Shown: in pieces, positions 25,180 to 33,797 of the stretch | How positions within the stretch are numbered: position 1 is the stretch's first letter | Layout: each line of letters opens with the position of its first letter | DNA from: Halopenitus sp041821145 | GTDB lineage: Archaea > Halobacteriota > Halobacteria > Halobacteriales > Haloferacaceae | Reading direction: 5' to 3' | Length of the DNA: 64,000 nucleotides | Assembly: GCF_041821145.1 (NCBI RefSeq) | Contig: NZ_JBGUBC010000003.1 | Location: 137,238-201,237, forward strand | Notes under the pieces: model-generated | Database searches by the model: none | Seen by the model: the letters and a program-made list of their open reading frames with translations, nothing else | What the model was told of the DNA's origin: nothing | Position numbers and translations under genes: made by a program

Positions 25180-25790
25180 GGCTCGTCGTCACCTCCCGTC
25201 GTCCGAAAAGTGAACGCACTGAACTCGGCGTCGAGGACCCGATCCACGGGGACGGTTCGCTCGGATTCGATGATCACCGGGGAAACCACGTAGGGAATGG
25301 ATGGTTCGTACGGATCGTCGCTGAACGTCGTCCAGATGTTCACCACGTCCTCTCGTGAGACTGGCTCTACGGAAACGGTCACCTCGTCTCCAGCAGTTAG
25401 ATCGCCGGACAGCTCTGGCGTCCGGACGATAGCGTTGTCCTGAAAGACCTGCATCGCACGTCCGAGCACCGTGTGTTGCTCCGTGGTCTTTGTCGTCGGC
25501 GGATCGCTGCTGCCGTCCTTCGCATGTGCGGTAAGAAGATAATGAAGATCGAGCGCCAGCGAGTTGCCGGGCCGCTCAGTCGGATCGTCCGGCGGCCGGT
25601 GTTCGTTCGAGAGATGTTCGTTGCGGCTGACGTCGTAGAGATAGAGCGTTAGCCGGAAGTCGTCACCGGCCCCCTCGGCGCCGGGGGAGGCAAGCACGAT
25701 CTCCTCGTCGGTGATTGACGAGCCCATTCGGTCGCGCAATAGCTCGACCAACGTCAGCCCCACGTCCGCGATCGCCGCGTGGCCCGCCAC
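25176..25790 (-). CDS. DUF4255 protein (Afp16/Pvc16-like tail terminator)
   Basis: The 204-residue protein has the DUF4255 pattern: N-terminal IADVGLTLVELLRDRM, LTLYLYDVSRNEHLSN, then LALDLHYLLTAHA, HTVLGRAMQVFQDNAIV and a long beta C-terminus. In Afp and PVC this family caps the distal end of the sheath/tube (Afp16). Being first in the minus-strand run, it opens the cluster. Translation starts with GTG 25788-25790. The 148-base gap before it has no other gene and contains only a weak TATA-like spot. Confidence 0.9.
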   Translation of the reverse strand: MAGHAAIADVGLTLVELLRDRMGSSITDEEIVLASPGAEGAGDDFRLTLYLYDVSRNEHLSNEHRPPDDPTERPGNSLALDLHYLLTAHAKDGSSDPPTTKTTEQHTVLGRAMQVFQDNAIVRTPELSGDLTAGDEVTVSVEPVSREDVVNIWTTFSDDPYEPSIPYVVSPVIIESERTVPVDRVLDAEFSAFTFRTTGGDDEP

Positions 25791-25938
25791 GCTAGGGACC
25801 CCCGGAACTCGGTCGGATACTGTCCATGGTATACGATCTCATGCAGTGGGTAAACTGGTTCGTCAGACCCCAAAAACCTTTCTCGGATGACAACAGTCCG
25901 CGTGGTGCCACCTTCGAGTGGCCGATCTCGGCCACTCG

Positions 25939-26937
25939 TCAGGCGGAACCCTCCGATTCGGAGGACTCCGATTCGGCCATGCCTGCCAACGACTCCACCG
26001 TGGAGTGGACGAGCCGCTGGGAGTATCCGGCGGCGAACGCGACCGCGATGAGGAACGGTCCCTGGGCCGTGTTGGATCCCGATCCGATGAGGAACAGCTC
26101 GGAGCGCACGAAGAAGAAGACGGCTAGCGCGGAGCCTGCGCCGACCGCGATCCGAGCCAGGGTGGCCTGGAATCCGGTGAGATATTGCGGCGTACTCGTC
26201 GATCCCGGCTGCCGCCGGAGTGACCGCAGTCCAAAGAGCGTGGCACCGAGCATCCCGGCCAGTACCACGTAGACGAGGAATCCGACGAAATCGGCGCTGC
26301 TCCCGGATGTGGATTCGGACGAACCGTCGGTCGGGAACTCGAGAAACGGCGAGGGAAGGAGTTCGGTGGCCGTCCCTCCAATGGCGACAACCAGAAAGGC
26401 GACGACCGTCACTATGGCCCCGATCTGGAGGTGGTGAAACTGGGACTGGAAATGCTGCCGTTTCCGGTGGACGTTCTCGTAGCCCTCGTGGAGTAACTCC
26501 TGGGCGGCGTAGAGGTCGTTCGCCGTGAGGTCTTCCCGGAGGGTTCCATCAGCGTTCGCAAGTCGCTCCGTGACGGCCTCGGAGCGCCAGGACAGCGGAG
26601 CGTTCGCGGCCTCCACCAACAGGACGCGTGCTTCCCCTCGAAGCGTCTCCTTCCCGCCGGCGGCTTCGAGTCCATAAATCGAGAGCCGTTTTGCCGCATG
26701 GAGGTACGACCAGCCCTGTTCGATCTTTCCCCCCTCGAGTGCCTCGTCGGCTTTATCCAGCATCTCGCGGCCGCGTTGGATCCAGCCGTCTTCCTCTCGT
26801 TCCCCCTCCGTCTCCGTCACGAGGGTTTCAAACTCGGAGCGAACCGTATTGAGTTCTCCCTCCAACCGACGGTATCCCGTTCCGCTTTCCCCACCGTCGT
26901 TCTCGGCAGCCGCGTCCGAATCCCCGTTTCGGGGCAT
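25939..26937 (-). CDS. unrecognised protein with coiled-coil N-terminus and four membrane helices
   Basis: The 332-residue product starts with a soluble, Glu-rich helical domain (about 1-165: RLEGELNTVRSEFETLV; LHAAKRLSIYGLEAAGG) and then four hydrophobic segments (IVTVVAFLVVAIGGT; FVGFLVYVVLAGMLGATLFG; IAVGAGSALAVFFFV; GPFLIAVAFAAGYS). The end is acidic. I do not recognise a named family. It lies on the same strand just upstream of the eCIS cluster and could be a membrane partner, or unrelated. A TATA-like ATTTATTATG (minus strand, 26963-26972) lies about 30 bases before ATG 26937, so it likely begins its own leaderless transcript, which may run into the cluster. Confidence 0.75.
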   Translation of the reverse strand: MPRNGDSDAAAENDGGESGTGYRRLEGELNTVRSEFETLVTETEGEREEDGWIQRGREMLDKADEALEGGKIEQGWSYLHAAKRLSIYGLEAAGGKETLRGEARVLLVEAANAPLSWRSEAVTERLANADGTLREDLTANDLYAAQELLHEGYENVHRKRQHFQSQFHHLQIGAIVTVVAFLVVAIGGTATELLPSPFLEFPTDGSSESTSGSSADFVGFLVYVVLAGMLGATLFGLRSLRRQPGSTSTPQYLTGFQATLARIAVGAGSALAVFFFVRSELFLIGSGSNTAQGPFLIAVAFAAGYSQRLVHSTVESLAGMAESESSESEGSA

Positions 26938-27104
26938 GATCGCGTTTGAATTCGGAGTTCTCCATAATAAATGGGTGGGACTACTCGGGGGACGGTTGCG
27001 ACGGCTCGTCGACAGGACGTCCGTTCACGGGAAGAGGCGTCGACGAAGAAACGTGCCGACGAATCGACGAAACGACTAATCGGGACCGGCGCCTCGGATC
27101 GGAT

Positions 27105-27863
27105 ATGCCGTCGACTCTCGTCCACGTGGCGTTTACGGGAGCGATCGCGACTGCCCTGTTGGGGCGGCATTTCGACGTAAAAGCCATCGCGATCGTTCTG
27201 GTCGTCGCTGCCCTGATCGACCTCGATACGCTAGTGGACGTGTGGTGGACCGGGCTCCACCGTGCACTGTTTCATAACCTCGTTTGGCCGGCGATCGCGC
27301 TTTTGATCCTCGCGTGGGACTTGTGGTGGCGTGAGGACTCCGTCGTCCAGTCTCGATGGGGAACGTACGGCGTCCGTGTCTGGTGGGTTGCCGTCGTCGC
27401 GGCCGCGCTCGGCCACACGCTCCATGACGCATTCGTCAACGGCGTCAACCTCCTGTGGCCGCTCCACGATCGGTTTTACCAGTTCGAGGGCAAGCTGTTC
27501 CTCTCGAACCACCGCGGATTCGTTCAGACGTTTTTCGAACTCGAAACCGGCGACACCACCGGGGGAACGACCGCAAATACCCACTACTACACCGGGGTCA
27601 ATCCCAACTCCGGAGAGTCACCCGAGGACGTCGAACGCATCTTCCCGATCGCGTACTCGGGCGAGCGATTCCTGTTGGCCGTCGTTGGGTACGTCATCGT
27701 GGCGGTTCGGATCTGGGAGACGCGAGGTGACACGGACTTATTCGACGGAGACCGCTTTTCTCACTTACTCGACCGGAACGCTCGTCGGGTATCCCGTCCG
27801 CCCGATCGAACTTCGATCTCCGTCAGTCCTAACTCCGTGAACACGCGATTCCAGTCGCGGTAG
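27105..27863 (+). CDS. DUF457/YdjM-like membrane-bound predicted metal-dependent hydrolase
   Basis: ATG 27105 is chosen over an upstream in-frame ATG because the added part is shadow-like and a TATA-like ACTAAT lies about 27 bases before it. The 252-residue protein has several membrane segments and the conserved acidic/His residues of the family: MPSTLVHVAFTGA at the N-terminus, ALIDLDTLVDVWW, HRALFHNLVWPA and GHTLHDAFVNGVNLLWP. Its last ~34 residues are encoded in DNA that overlaps the convergent methyltransferase gene. The family is widespread in haloarchaea; substrate unknown. Confidence 0.8.
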   Translation: MPSTLVHVAFTGAIATALLGRHFDVKAIAIVLVVAALIDLDTLVDVWWTGLHRALFHNLVWPAIALLILAWDLWWREDSVVQSRWGTYGVRVWWVAVVAAALGHTLHDAFVNGVNLLWPLHDRFYQFEGKLFLSNHRGFVQTFFELETGDTTGGTTANTHYYTGVNPNSGESPEDVERIFPIAYSGERFLLAVVGYVIVAVRIWETRGDTDLFDGDRFSHLLDRNARRVSRPPDRTSISVSPNSVNTRFQSR

Positions 27864-28423
27864 TAGAGGGGAAAGTCGTCGTTGACGTAGTTCACTTCGG
27901 GCTCGCTTGAGGACCGGGATTCGTGTCCGTCTCCGTCCTGACCTTCACTCTCGTCATCGTTCCCGTCACCGCCCTCGTTTTCAACCGTAATGAGGAGGTC
28001 GTCCATGATCCGGCAGATCTCCTCGAGGACCCACTCGGAATCGGGATGGAGGTGCTGGAGCGTCTCCACGGAGTAGACGGCGTCGAAGCGATCGTCCTCG
28101 AAGTCGCCGATGACGTCCTCGATCGAACCGCGGTGGAACGTTCCCGCGTCGGCGAGTTCGGGGTAGACTTCCGCCATCACGTCGAACGCCTCGTCGTTGA
28201 TGTCGATCCCCGACAGATTCTCGAAGCCGTGCTCGTACAGGTACGCGAGATGACGCCCGGAGCTACAGCCGAGTTCGAGGATGGACGCGTCCCGATCGAG
28301 GTGTCGATCGAGCACGTCGTGGACCCACTCGCTTCGCTGGTCGGAGCCGTAGTATGCGTAGTACTCGGGCGAATACTCCCCGGATCGGCTTGCCCACTGG
28401 CGGTGGACCTCGGTGGGGTTCAC
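27761..28423 (-). CDS. class I SAM-dependent methyltransferase
   Basis: The 220-residue protein has the Rossmann-fold methyltransferase motif I ILELGCSSGRHLAYL, the acidic end of strand 2 (GIDINDEAFDVM), and FDAVYSVETLQHLHPD (motif IV/post-IV). The C-terminal part contains a haloarchaeal Asp/Glu/Gly-rich linker and NDDFPLYYRDWNRVF. The substrate cannot be told. GTG start at 28421-28423, with a TATA-like GACTTTACGG about 25 bases upstream, fits a leaderless transcript. Its 3' end overlaps the convergent DUF457 gene by 103 bases. Confidence 0.85.
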   Translation of the reverse strand: MNPTEVHRQWASRSGEYSPEYYAYYGSDQRSEWVHDVLDRHLDRDASILELGCSSGRHLAYLYEHGFENLSGIDINDEAFDVMAEVYPELADAGTFHRGSIEDVIGDFEDDRFDAVYSVETLQHLHPDSEWVLEEICRIMDDLLITVENEGGDGNDDESEGQDGDGHESRSSSEPEVNYVNDDFPLYYRDWNRVFTELGLTEIEVRSGGRDTRRAFRSSK

Positions 28424-28505
28424 GCGCTATCTTGCGGGTACAGCCGTAAAGTCTGCTCGGGCCCCTCACCGTTCCGATCGAGGGCTCCCACGTGAGCGGG
28501 CGTTC

Positions 28506-28703
28506 TCACGACGAGTCGTCGTCGTCCGAGTCGTCGTCTTTCATCTCCGACAGTCGACCGACCAGATCGTCCGTCGACGCCTCGCTTTCGAAGGAGACGG
28601 ATCCGTCGTGTTCGTTCTGGTGGACGTTGACGGCCTCGGAATCGTCGTCATCGTTCTGGTTCTGCGTCTCCTGCTCGGATTCATCGTAGCTTCCAAAGCC
28701 CAT
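28506..28703 (-). CDS. DUF5786 haloarchaeal small acidic protein
   Basis: ATG 28701-28703 gives a 65-residue acidic protein starting MGFGSYDESEQETQNQND, the constant N-terminus of this haloarchaea-specific family, with VNVHQNEHDGSVSFESEAS and DDLVGRLSEMK. An upstream in-frame ATG adds 29 residues unlike the family and is rejected. The function is unknown; such small acidic proteins are abundant in haloarchaea. Confidence 0.88.
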   Translation of the reverse strand: MGFGSYDESEQETQNQNDDDDSEAVNVHQNEHDGSVSFESEASTDDLVGRLSEMKDDDSDDDDSS

Positions 28704-28912
28704 ACCACCACTTGCGGCGGGAGGGTGAAAACCCATCCGACCCGACGATCCGATGTGGATCGATACCGTGGGTTGGTCGTATCGTGTCACAGCTCCGGTT
28801 CCATCTGCCCCCTCGCTGGTTCGGCTCCATCCTGTCGACGGTTTCGTCTCGCCTCCTCGCCGGTTTCGATCCGTCGTCCTTTTGCCCGCAGACGCGCTAT
28901 CGCGGATAACCG

Positions 28913-30172
28913 ATGGCGACGTACCACATCGAGACGTACGGCTGCACGTCCAACCGGGGTGAGAGCCGGCAGATCGAACGCGCCTTGCGCGACGGCGGGC
29001 ATCATCCGGCCGAGGCCCCAGCCGATGCTGACGTCGCCATTCTCAACACCTGTACCGTCGTCGAGAAGACCGAACGGAACATGCTCCGGCGCGCCGAGGA
29101 ACTCGCGGACGAGACGGCCGACCTGATCGTTACCGGTTGTATGGCGCTCGCACAGGGCGAGCAGTTCCGTGAGGCCGACATCGACGTCGAGGTCCTCCAT
29201 TGGGATGAGGTTCCGACCCACGTCCGAAACGGCGAATGTCCGACTCACACGCCCGACTCCGAGCCGGTGATCGACGGCGTCGTCGGGATCCTCCCGATCG
29301 CCCGCGGATGCATGTCGAACTGCTCGTACTGCATCACGAAGTTCGCGACCGGTCGCGTCGACTCCCCACCGATCGAGCGGAATCTCGAAAAGGCGCGCGC
29401 GCTCGTTCACGCCGGCGCCAAGGAGATCCGAGTCACCGGTCAGGACACAGGCGTCTACGGATGGGACGACGGCGAACGGAAACTCCCGGAGCTGCTCGAT
29501 CGGATCTGTGCGATCGACGGCGAGTTCCGCGTGCGACTCGGGATGGCCAATCCCGGCGGCATCCACGGCATCCACGAGGAGCTTGCGGACGTCTTTGCGA
29601 GCAACGAGAAGCTCTACGACTTCATCCACGCGCCGGTGCAATCCGGAAGCGATGAAGTTCTCGAATCGATGCGTCGGCAACACCGCGTCGGAAAGTTCCG
29701 TGAGGTCGTCGAGACCTTCGATGACGCCCTCGACCACTGGACGCTCTCTACGGACTTCATCGTCGGCTACCCGACCGAGACGGCCGCCAACCATGAGCGA
29801 TCGATGGACCTCCTTCGGGAGGTTCGTCCCGAGAAGATCAACGTGACCCGGTTCTCGAAGCGGCCAGGAACCGACGCCGCCGAGATGAAGGGCCTCGGTG
29901 GAACGCTGAAAAAAAAGCGATCAAAGGCGATGTCCGAGCTCAAAATGGAGGTCGTCGGCGAGGCCTACGAGTCGATGGTCGGAACCGTCCGTGACGTGCT
30001 CGTCGTCCGGGAGGGGACCGGCGATTCGGTGAAGTGTCGCGACTCGGCGTACAGACAGATCATCGTTCAAAACGCCGACGAGTACGGACTCGAACCCGGC
30101 GCGTTCGCCACGGTCGAGGTGACAGGTCACAACACCGTCTACGCCTTCGGCGAGCCGGTCTCGTCGTCGTAG
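28913..30172 (+). CDS. archaeal tRNA N6-threonylcarbamoyladenosine methylthiotransferase (MiaB/MtaB family)
   Basis: The 419-residue protein has all three parts of the family: an N-terminal UPF0004 domain with Cys residues in ETYGCTSNRGE, NTCTVVEKTE and VTGCMA (first iron-sulfur cluster); a radical SAM domain with CMSNCSYC (about 133-140, CxxxCxxC); and a C-terminal TRAM domain (EAYESMVGTVRDVLVV ... FATVEVTGHNTVYAFGE). It would insert a methylthio group into t6A37 of tRNAs decoding ANN codons. Single gene; the window shows no operon partner. Confidence 0.93.
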   Translation: MATYHIETYGCTSNRGESRQIERALRDGGHHPAEAPADADVAILNTCTVVEKTERNMLRRAEELADETADLIVTGCMALAQGEQFREADIDVEVLHWDEVPTHVRNGECPTHTPDSEPVIDGVVGILPIARGCMSNCSYCITKFATGRVDSPPIERNLEKARALVHAGAKEIRVTGQDTGVYGWDDGERKLPELLDRICAIDGEFRVRLGMANPGGIHGIHEELADVFASNEKLYDFIHAPVQSGSDEVLESMRRQHRVGKFREVVETFDDALDHWTLSTDFIVGYPTETAANHERSMDLLREVRPEKINVTRFSKRPGTDAAEMKGLGGTLKKKRSKAMSELKMEVVGEAYESMVGTVRDVLVVREGTGDSVKCRDSAYRQIIVQNADEYGLEPGAFATVEVTGHNTVYAFGEPVSSS

Positions 30173-30226
30173 CGATCTCGTCGCTTCTCGCTTCTCGATC
30201 CTCGTTCTCCCGTCCGATCAGACGTG

Positions 30227-30754
30227 TCAGACGTCGCCGTCCAGCGTGAGGGAGTCGGTCGCCGCGTTCCGGAGGGCATCCGATCGCCCGAACTCGCCGG
30301 GGGCGATCGCGACCGTTCGGACGCCATAGCCATTAGCGGTCTCCAGAACTGGCTTGAAGTCGGTGTCCCGCGAGGCGATCGCCAGGGTCGTCATCCGTCC
30401 CTCGGCCGCGAACCGCGTCGCGTCGACGGCGAGTTTTACGTCGACGTCTCCGGAGGTGATCACGACTTCGTAGCCGCGGGCCTCCGCGGCCTGGATGAGC
30501 CCCGGGGTCGCGTGCTCGTCGAGGTAGAGCCGCGTCGTGACGAGCGGTCCCTCCTCGCTGGCCACCTCACGAACGTCATCGAGGTCGACGTCGAACTCCT
30601 CGCGCAACACGTTCGGCCCGTCGACGAATAGTGCGACGCCGACGGTCCGGTCGACGTGGAACCCGCCGATACCTTTCGGATCCGGAGCCGCCTCCGCGCC
30701 GGGGTCGACACTTGCGCTCGGGCCCGCGTCCGTCCCGTCTCCTTCCGCGTCCAT
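30227..30754 (-). CDS. NYN-domain (LabA/DUF88-like) predicted nuclease
   Basis: From ATG 30752-30754 the product has 175 residues. After an acidic Ala/Gly/Asp N-terminus, the NYN fold starts at VGVALFVDGPNVLREEF (FVDGPN is the characteristic first acidic motif), continues with DVDLDDVREVA, VVITSGDVDVKLAVDATRFA (the second acidic cluster) and IASRDTDFKPVLETANGYG (third). The family resembles PIN nucleases and the archaeal TIGR00288 group; the substrate is probably RNA. A longer upstream frame lacks support. Confidence 0.85.
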   Translation of the reverse strand: MDAEGDGTDAGPSASVDPGAEAAPDPKGIGGFHVDRTVGVALFVDGPNVLREEFDVDLDDVREVASEEGPLVTTRLYLDEHATPGLIQAAEARGYEVVITSGDVDVKLAVDATRFAAEGRMTTLAIASRDTDFKPVLETANGYGVRTVAIAPGEFGRSDALRNAATDSLTLDGDV

Positions 30755-30947
30755 ATCTTCCGTATCGGTCCCGTCGTCATATGCGTGCTGATCGGGCCAT
30801 CGGCGCCATCCTGGGCCTTCCTGCCGGGATCGGTGGTTTGCGGCTTTGAGCTCCACGGGTGTTCGGGTTCAAGGGGGATAGCGTTCCAGTCCCACGGCGG
30901 CAGTCCGCCATGGCAAAACATTTGCCGCGAGCGAGCGAGGGGTCCGT

Positions 30948-32060
30948 ATGGCCCGACGCAAACCGCCGCTTCACGCGGTCCACGAGGCGGCCGGCGCCTC
31001 GTTCGTGGATTTCGGCGGGTGGGACATGCCGGTCGAGTTCGATTCGATCCGCACAGAGCATACGGCCGTCCGAGAATCGGCGGGGATCTTTGACGTCTCC
31101 CACATGGGCGAGATCGAGGTCGCCGGACCGGACGCGACGGCGTTGATGCAACGGCTCACGACCAACGACGTCGCCGCCCTCGATCCGGGCGAGGCACAGT
31201 ACACGGCCGTCACCGACGAGGACGGAGTCATGCTCGACGACGTCGTCGTCTATCGGCGTTTCGAGGACTCGCCCGCCTACCTGTTCGTCCCGAACGCGGG
31301 CCACGACGTGGACGCCCACGACCGGTGGATCGACTACCGGGACGCGACGGACCTCGATGCAACCGTGGGCAACGTCACCGACGAGTGGGCCATGTTTGCC
31401 ATCCAGGGACCGGAGGCTCCCGATCTGGTCGCTGAGTCCACGGCTCCCGCTTCCGGAACGCCTGGCGTGGACGACGTCCGGTCGCTCTCGCGATTCGAGT
31501 TCGCACACGCCCGGATCGACGGCGTCGAGTGTCTCGTCGCGCGGACCGGATACACCGGCGAGGACGGCTTCGAGGTCCTCTGTCCGGTCGACGACGCGGA
31601 GACGGTCTGGAACGCCCTCGACTGTCGACCGTGCGGTCTCGGCGCTCGGGACACGCTCCGCATCGAGATGGGTTTTCTCCTGTCGGGACAGGACTTCGAC
31701 CCGGACGAGGAGCCGAGAACTCCCTTCGAGGCCGGGATCGGCTTCGCCGTCGATCTGGACGTCGACTTTCGCGGCCGGGACGCGCTCGCGGCCCAACTGG
31801 ATGCCGGCATCGACGAGCGGTTCACCGGAGTCGTCATGTCCGAACGTGGCGTCCCGCGGGAGGGCTATCCCGTGACCGACACCGCGGGCGCGACGATCGG
31901 ACATCTCACCTCCGGAACGATGAGCCCGACTCTCGGGGAACCGATCGGGTTGGGCTATCTCGACGCGGATGCTGCCGAGGACGGCACCGAAGTCGGCGTC
32001 GTCGTCCGCGGTGAGACGAAACGTGCACGCGTACAGTCCCCGCCCTTCCTTGACCGTTGA
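30948..32060 (+). CDS. gcvT: glycine cleavage system aminomethyltransferase (T protein)
   Basis: The 370-residue protein matches GcvT: LHAVHEAAGASFVDFGGWDMPVEF at the start (key GGWDMP), AVRESAGIFDVSHMGEIEV, a folate-binding core (MFAIQGPEAPDLV; ARTGYTGEDGFEV) and C-terminal GYPVTDTAGATIGHLTSGTMSPTL. It takes the aminomethyl group from lipoyl-GcvH and forms methylene-tetrahydrofolate and ammonia. It heads a four-gene operon with gcvH, gcvPA and gcvPB. In haloarchaea the acceptor may be tetrahydrofolate; this is family knowledge, not visible here. Confidence 0.95.
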   Translation: MARRKPPLHAVHEAAGASFVDFGGWDMPVEFDSIRTEHTAVRESAGIFDVSHMGEIEVAGPDATALMQRLTTNDVAALDPGEAQYTAVTDEDGVMLDDVVVYRRFEDSPAYLFVPNAGHDVDAHDRWIDYRDATDLDATVGNVTDEWAMFAIQGPEAPDLVAESTAPASGTPGVDDVRSLSRFEFAHARIDGVECLVARTGYTGEDGFEVLCPVDDAETVWNALDCRPCGLGARDTLRIEMGFLLSGQDFDPDEEPRTPFEAGIGFAVDLDVDFRGRDALAAQLDAGIDERFTGVVMSERGVPREGYPVTDTAGATIGHLTSGTMSPTLGEPIGLGYLDADAAEDGTEVGVVVRGETKRARVQSPPFLDR

Positions 32061-32082
32061 TCCTTCAGTACACCATCACACC

Positions 32083-32463
32083 ATGAGCTTCGATGTACCC
32101 GACGACCGTCGTTACCTGGAATCACACGAGTGGACGACCACCGAGGACCCCGTTCGGATCGGCATCTCCGAGTTCGCACAGGACGAACTCGGCGACGTCG
32201 TCTTCGTCGAACTACCCGAGACCGGCGAGACCATCACCGCCGGTGAGACGTTCGGGGTCGTCGAGTCGATCAAGGCCGTTTCGGACCTGTATGCCCCGGT
32301 CTCAGGCGAGGTCACGGACGTGAACGAGGAACTCTTCGACGCGCCCGAACTCGTCAACGAGGACCCCTACGGCGACGGCTGGATGCTCGAAATCGATCCC
32401 GCGGATGACGAGGAGTTCGACGAGCTCCTTACCGCAGCCGAGTATCGAGACCGGATCGAATGA
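32083..32463 (+). CDS. gcvH: glycine cleavage system H protein
   Basis: ATG 32083 is chosen because the family starts here (SFDVPDDRRYLESHEW); a longer upstream frame is shadow sequence. The 126-residue protein carries the lipoylation motif VVESIKAVSD with Lys64 as the lipoyl carrier, and the family motifs YLESHEW, GISEFAQDELGDVVFVELP and ELVNEDPYGDGWML. It shuttles the aminomethyl group between P and T proteins. Its TGA overlaps the ATG of gcvPA. Confidence 0.96.
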   Translation: MSFDVPDDRRYLESHEWTTTEDPVRIGISEFAQDELGDVVFVELPETGETITAGETFGVVESIKAVSDLYAPVSGEVTDVNEELFDAPELVNEDPYGDGWMLEIDPADDEEFDELLTAAEYRDRIE

Positions 32464-33797
32464 CTGGGTCTCGATCCGGTTCCGGAACACCGTACGCCCC
32501 CCACACGGACGCCGAGGTCGCGGCGATGCTCGAAACGATCGGCCTCGATGAGGAGACCGATCTCTTCGATATCCCCGACCCCGTCGCCTTCGACGGGACG
32601 CTCGACATTCCGTCGCGATCCGAGCGGGCCGTCCGACGGGAACTCTCCCGGGCGTTCGAGCGGAATGACGACCTCACCGAGTTCCTCGGACGGGGTCATT
32701 ATTCCCATTACGTCCCGAGCGCAGTCGACCACCTGTCCGACCGCTCGGAATTTCTCACGAGCTACACCCAGTATCAACCCGAGATCACACAGGGGTTCCT
32801 CCAGGCCCTCTTCGAGTACCAGTCGATCCTCGTCGAACTCACCGGACTCCCAGTGGCGAACTGCTCGATGTACGATGCCGCGAGCGCGCTCGCGGAGGCC
32901 GCGACCCTCGCCGACCGGGTCCGATCGACATCCGGCGACGTCGTGCTCGTTCCCGAGCACCTCCGTGCGGGAAAGCGGGCGGTACTCGAAGGGTACTGTG
33001 ACGGCGCGGGACTGACGGTCGAATCCTATCCGATGGATGATGGGATCGCCGACGTCGACGCCCTCGCCGATCGCCTCGACGAGACGGTCGTCATGGTCTA
33101 CGCGGAGAATCCCACCGTCCGCGGCTGTATCGAGGAGCGGCTCGCCGCGATCGGTGATCTCGCTTCGGACGATGATGCGCTCTTCGTGCTCGGTTCGGAC
33201 GTTCTCGCACTCTCGGTGCTTCGCGAGCCCGCGAGCGTCGGTGCCGATGTCGTCGTCGGGGACGCCGGCGCCCTCGGTCTGCCGACCAGCTACGGTATGG
33301 GACTCGGGCTCTTTGCCTGCCGCGAGACGTTCCTCAGACAGGTCCCCGGCCGACTCGTCGGAACGAGCGAGGACGCCGCCGGCGACCGCGCCTACACGCT
33401 CACGCTCCAGACGCGCGAACAACACATCCGCAAACAGCGGGCGACCTCCAACATTTGTACCAACCAGGCGTGGGTCGCCCTCCGCGCCGCGATGCACGTG
33501 GTCCACCTCGGTCCCGACGGGCTCGTCGATCTGGCGAACGAGTGCGTTCGTGGCGCCGGGAGGCTCGCCGAGCAAATCGACGACATCTCGGGGTACAGAG
33601 CACCCCTCCACGATAGACATAACTTTCGGGAGTTCGCGATCCGCTGTGACCAGCCCGCACCAGCGGTCGCTAGCGACCTGGAGACGGAGGGATTCGCGGT
33701 CCACGCGATCGACGATCACCTACTGCAGGCGTGTGTCACCGACCAAAACACGGATGCGATCACCGACCTCGTCGACGTCTTTGGGGAGGTGGCCTGA
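32460..33797 (+). CDS. gcvPA: glycine dehydrogenase (decarboxylating) subunit 1
   Basis: The 445-residue protein is the N-terminal-type P subunit: PYAPHTDAEVAAMLETIG, FLGRGHYSHYVPSAVDHL, YTQYQPEITQGFLQALFEYQS, CSMYDAASALAEAA, and GLFACRETFLRQVPGRLVG. In archaea and Gram-positives the P protein is split into two subunits that form one heterotetramer; the second is encoded directly downstream. It starts by ATGA overlap with gcvH and ends flush against gcvPB. Confidence 0.95.
   Translation: MTGSRSGSGTPYAPHTDAEVAAMLETIGLDEETDLFDIPDPVAFDGTLDIPSRSERAVRRELSRAFERNDDLTEFLGRGHYSHYVPSAVDHLSDRSEFLTSYTQYQPEITQGFLQALFEYQSILVELTGLPVANCSMYDAASALAEAATLADRVRSTSGDVVLVPEHLRAGKRAVLEGYCDGAGLTVESYPMDDGIADVDALADRLDETVVMVYAENPTVRGCIEERLAAIGDLASDDDALFVLGSDVLALSVLREPASVGADVVVGDAGALGLPTSYGMGLGLFACRETFLRQVPGRLVGTSEDAAGDRAYTLTLQTREQHIRKQRATSNICTNQAWVALRAAMHVVHLGPDGLVDLANECVRGAGRLAEQIDDISGYRAPLHDRHNFREFAIRCDQPAPAVASDLETEGFAVHAIDDHLLQACVTDQNTDAITDLVDVFGEVA

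Noticed and set aside
186..25790. Interpretation of the tail cluster as a prophage
   Set aside because: No capsid, portal, terminase, integrase or lysis gene is present, and DUF4157, DUF4255 and the Afp15-like ATPase are eCIS markers.
28506..28790. Longer start for the DUF5786 gene
   Set aside because: The family begins at MGFGSYDESEQ; the extra 29 residues are unlike it.
32367..33719. A 450-codon minus-strand frame over gcvPA
   Set aside because: The plus strand is a well conserved gcvPA; the antisense translation has no recognisable domain.
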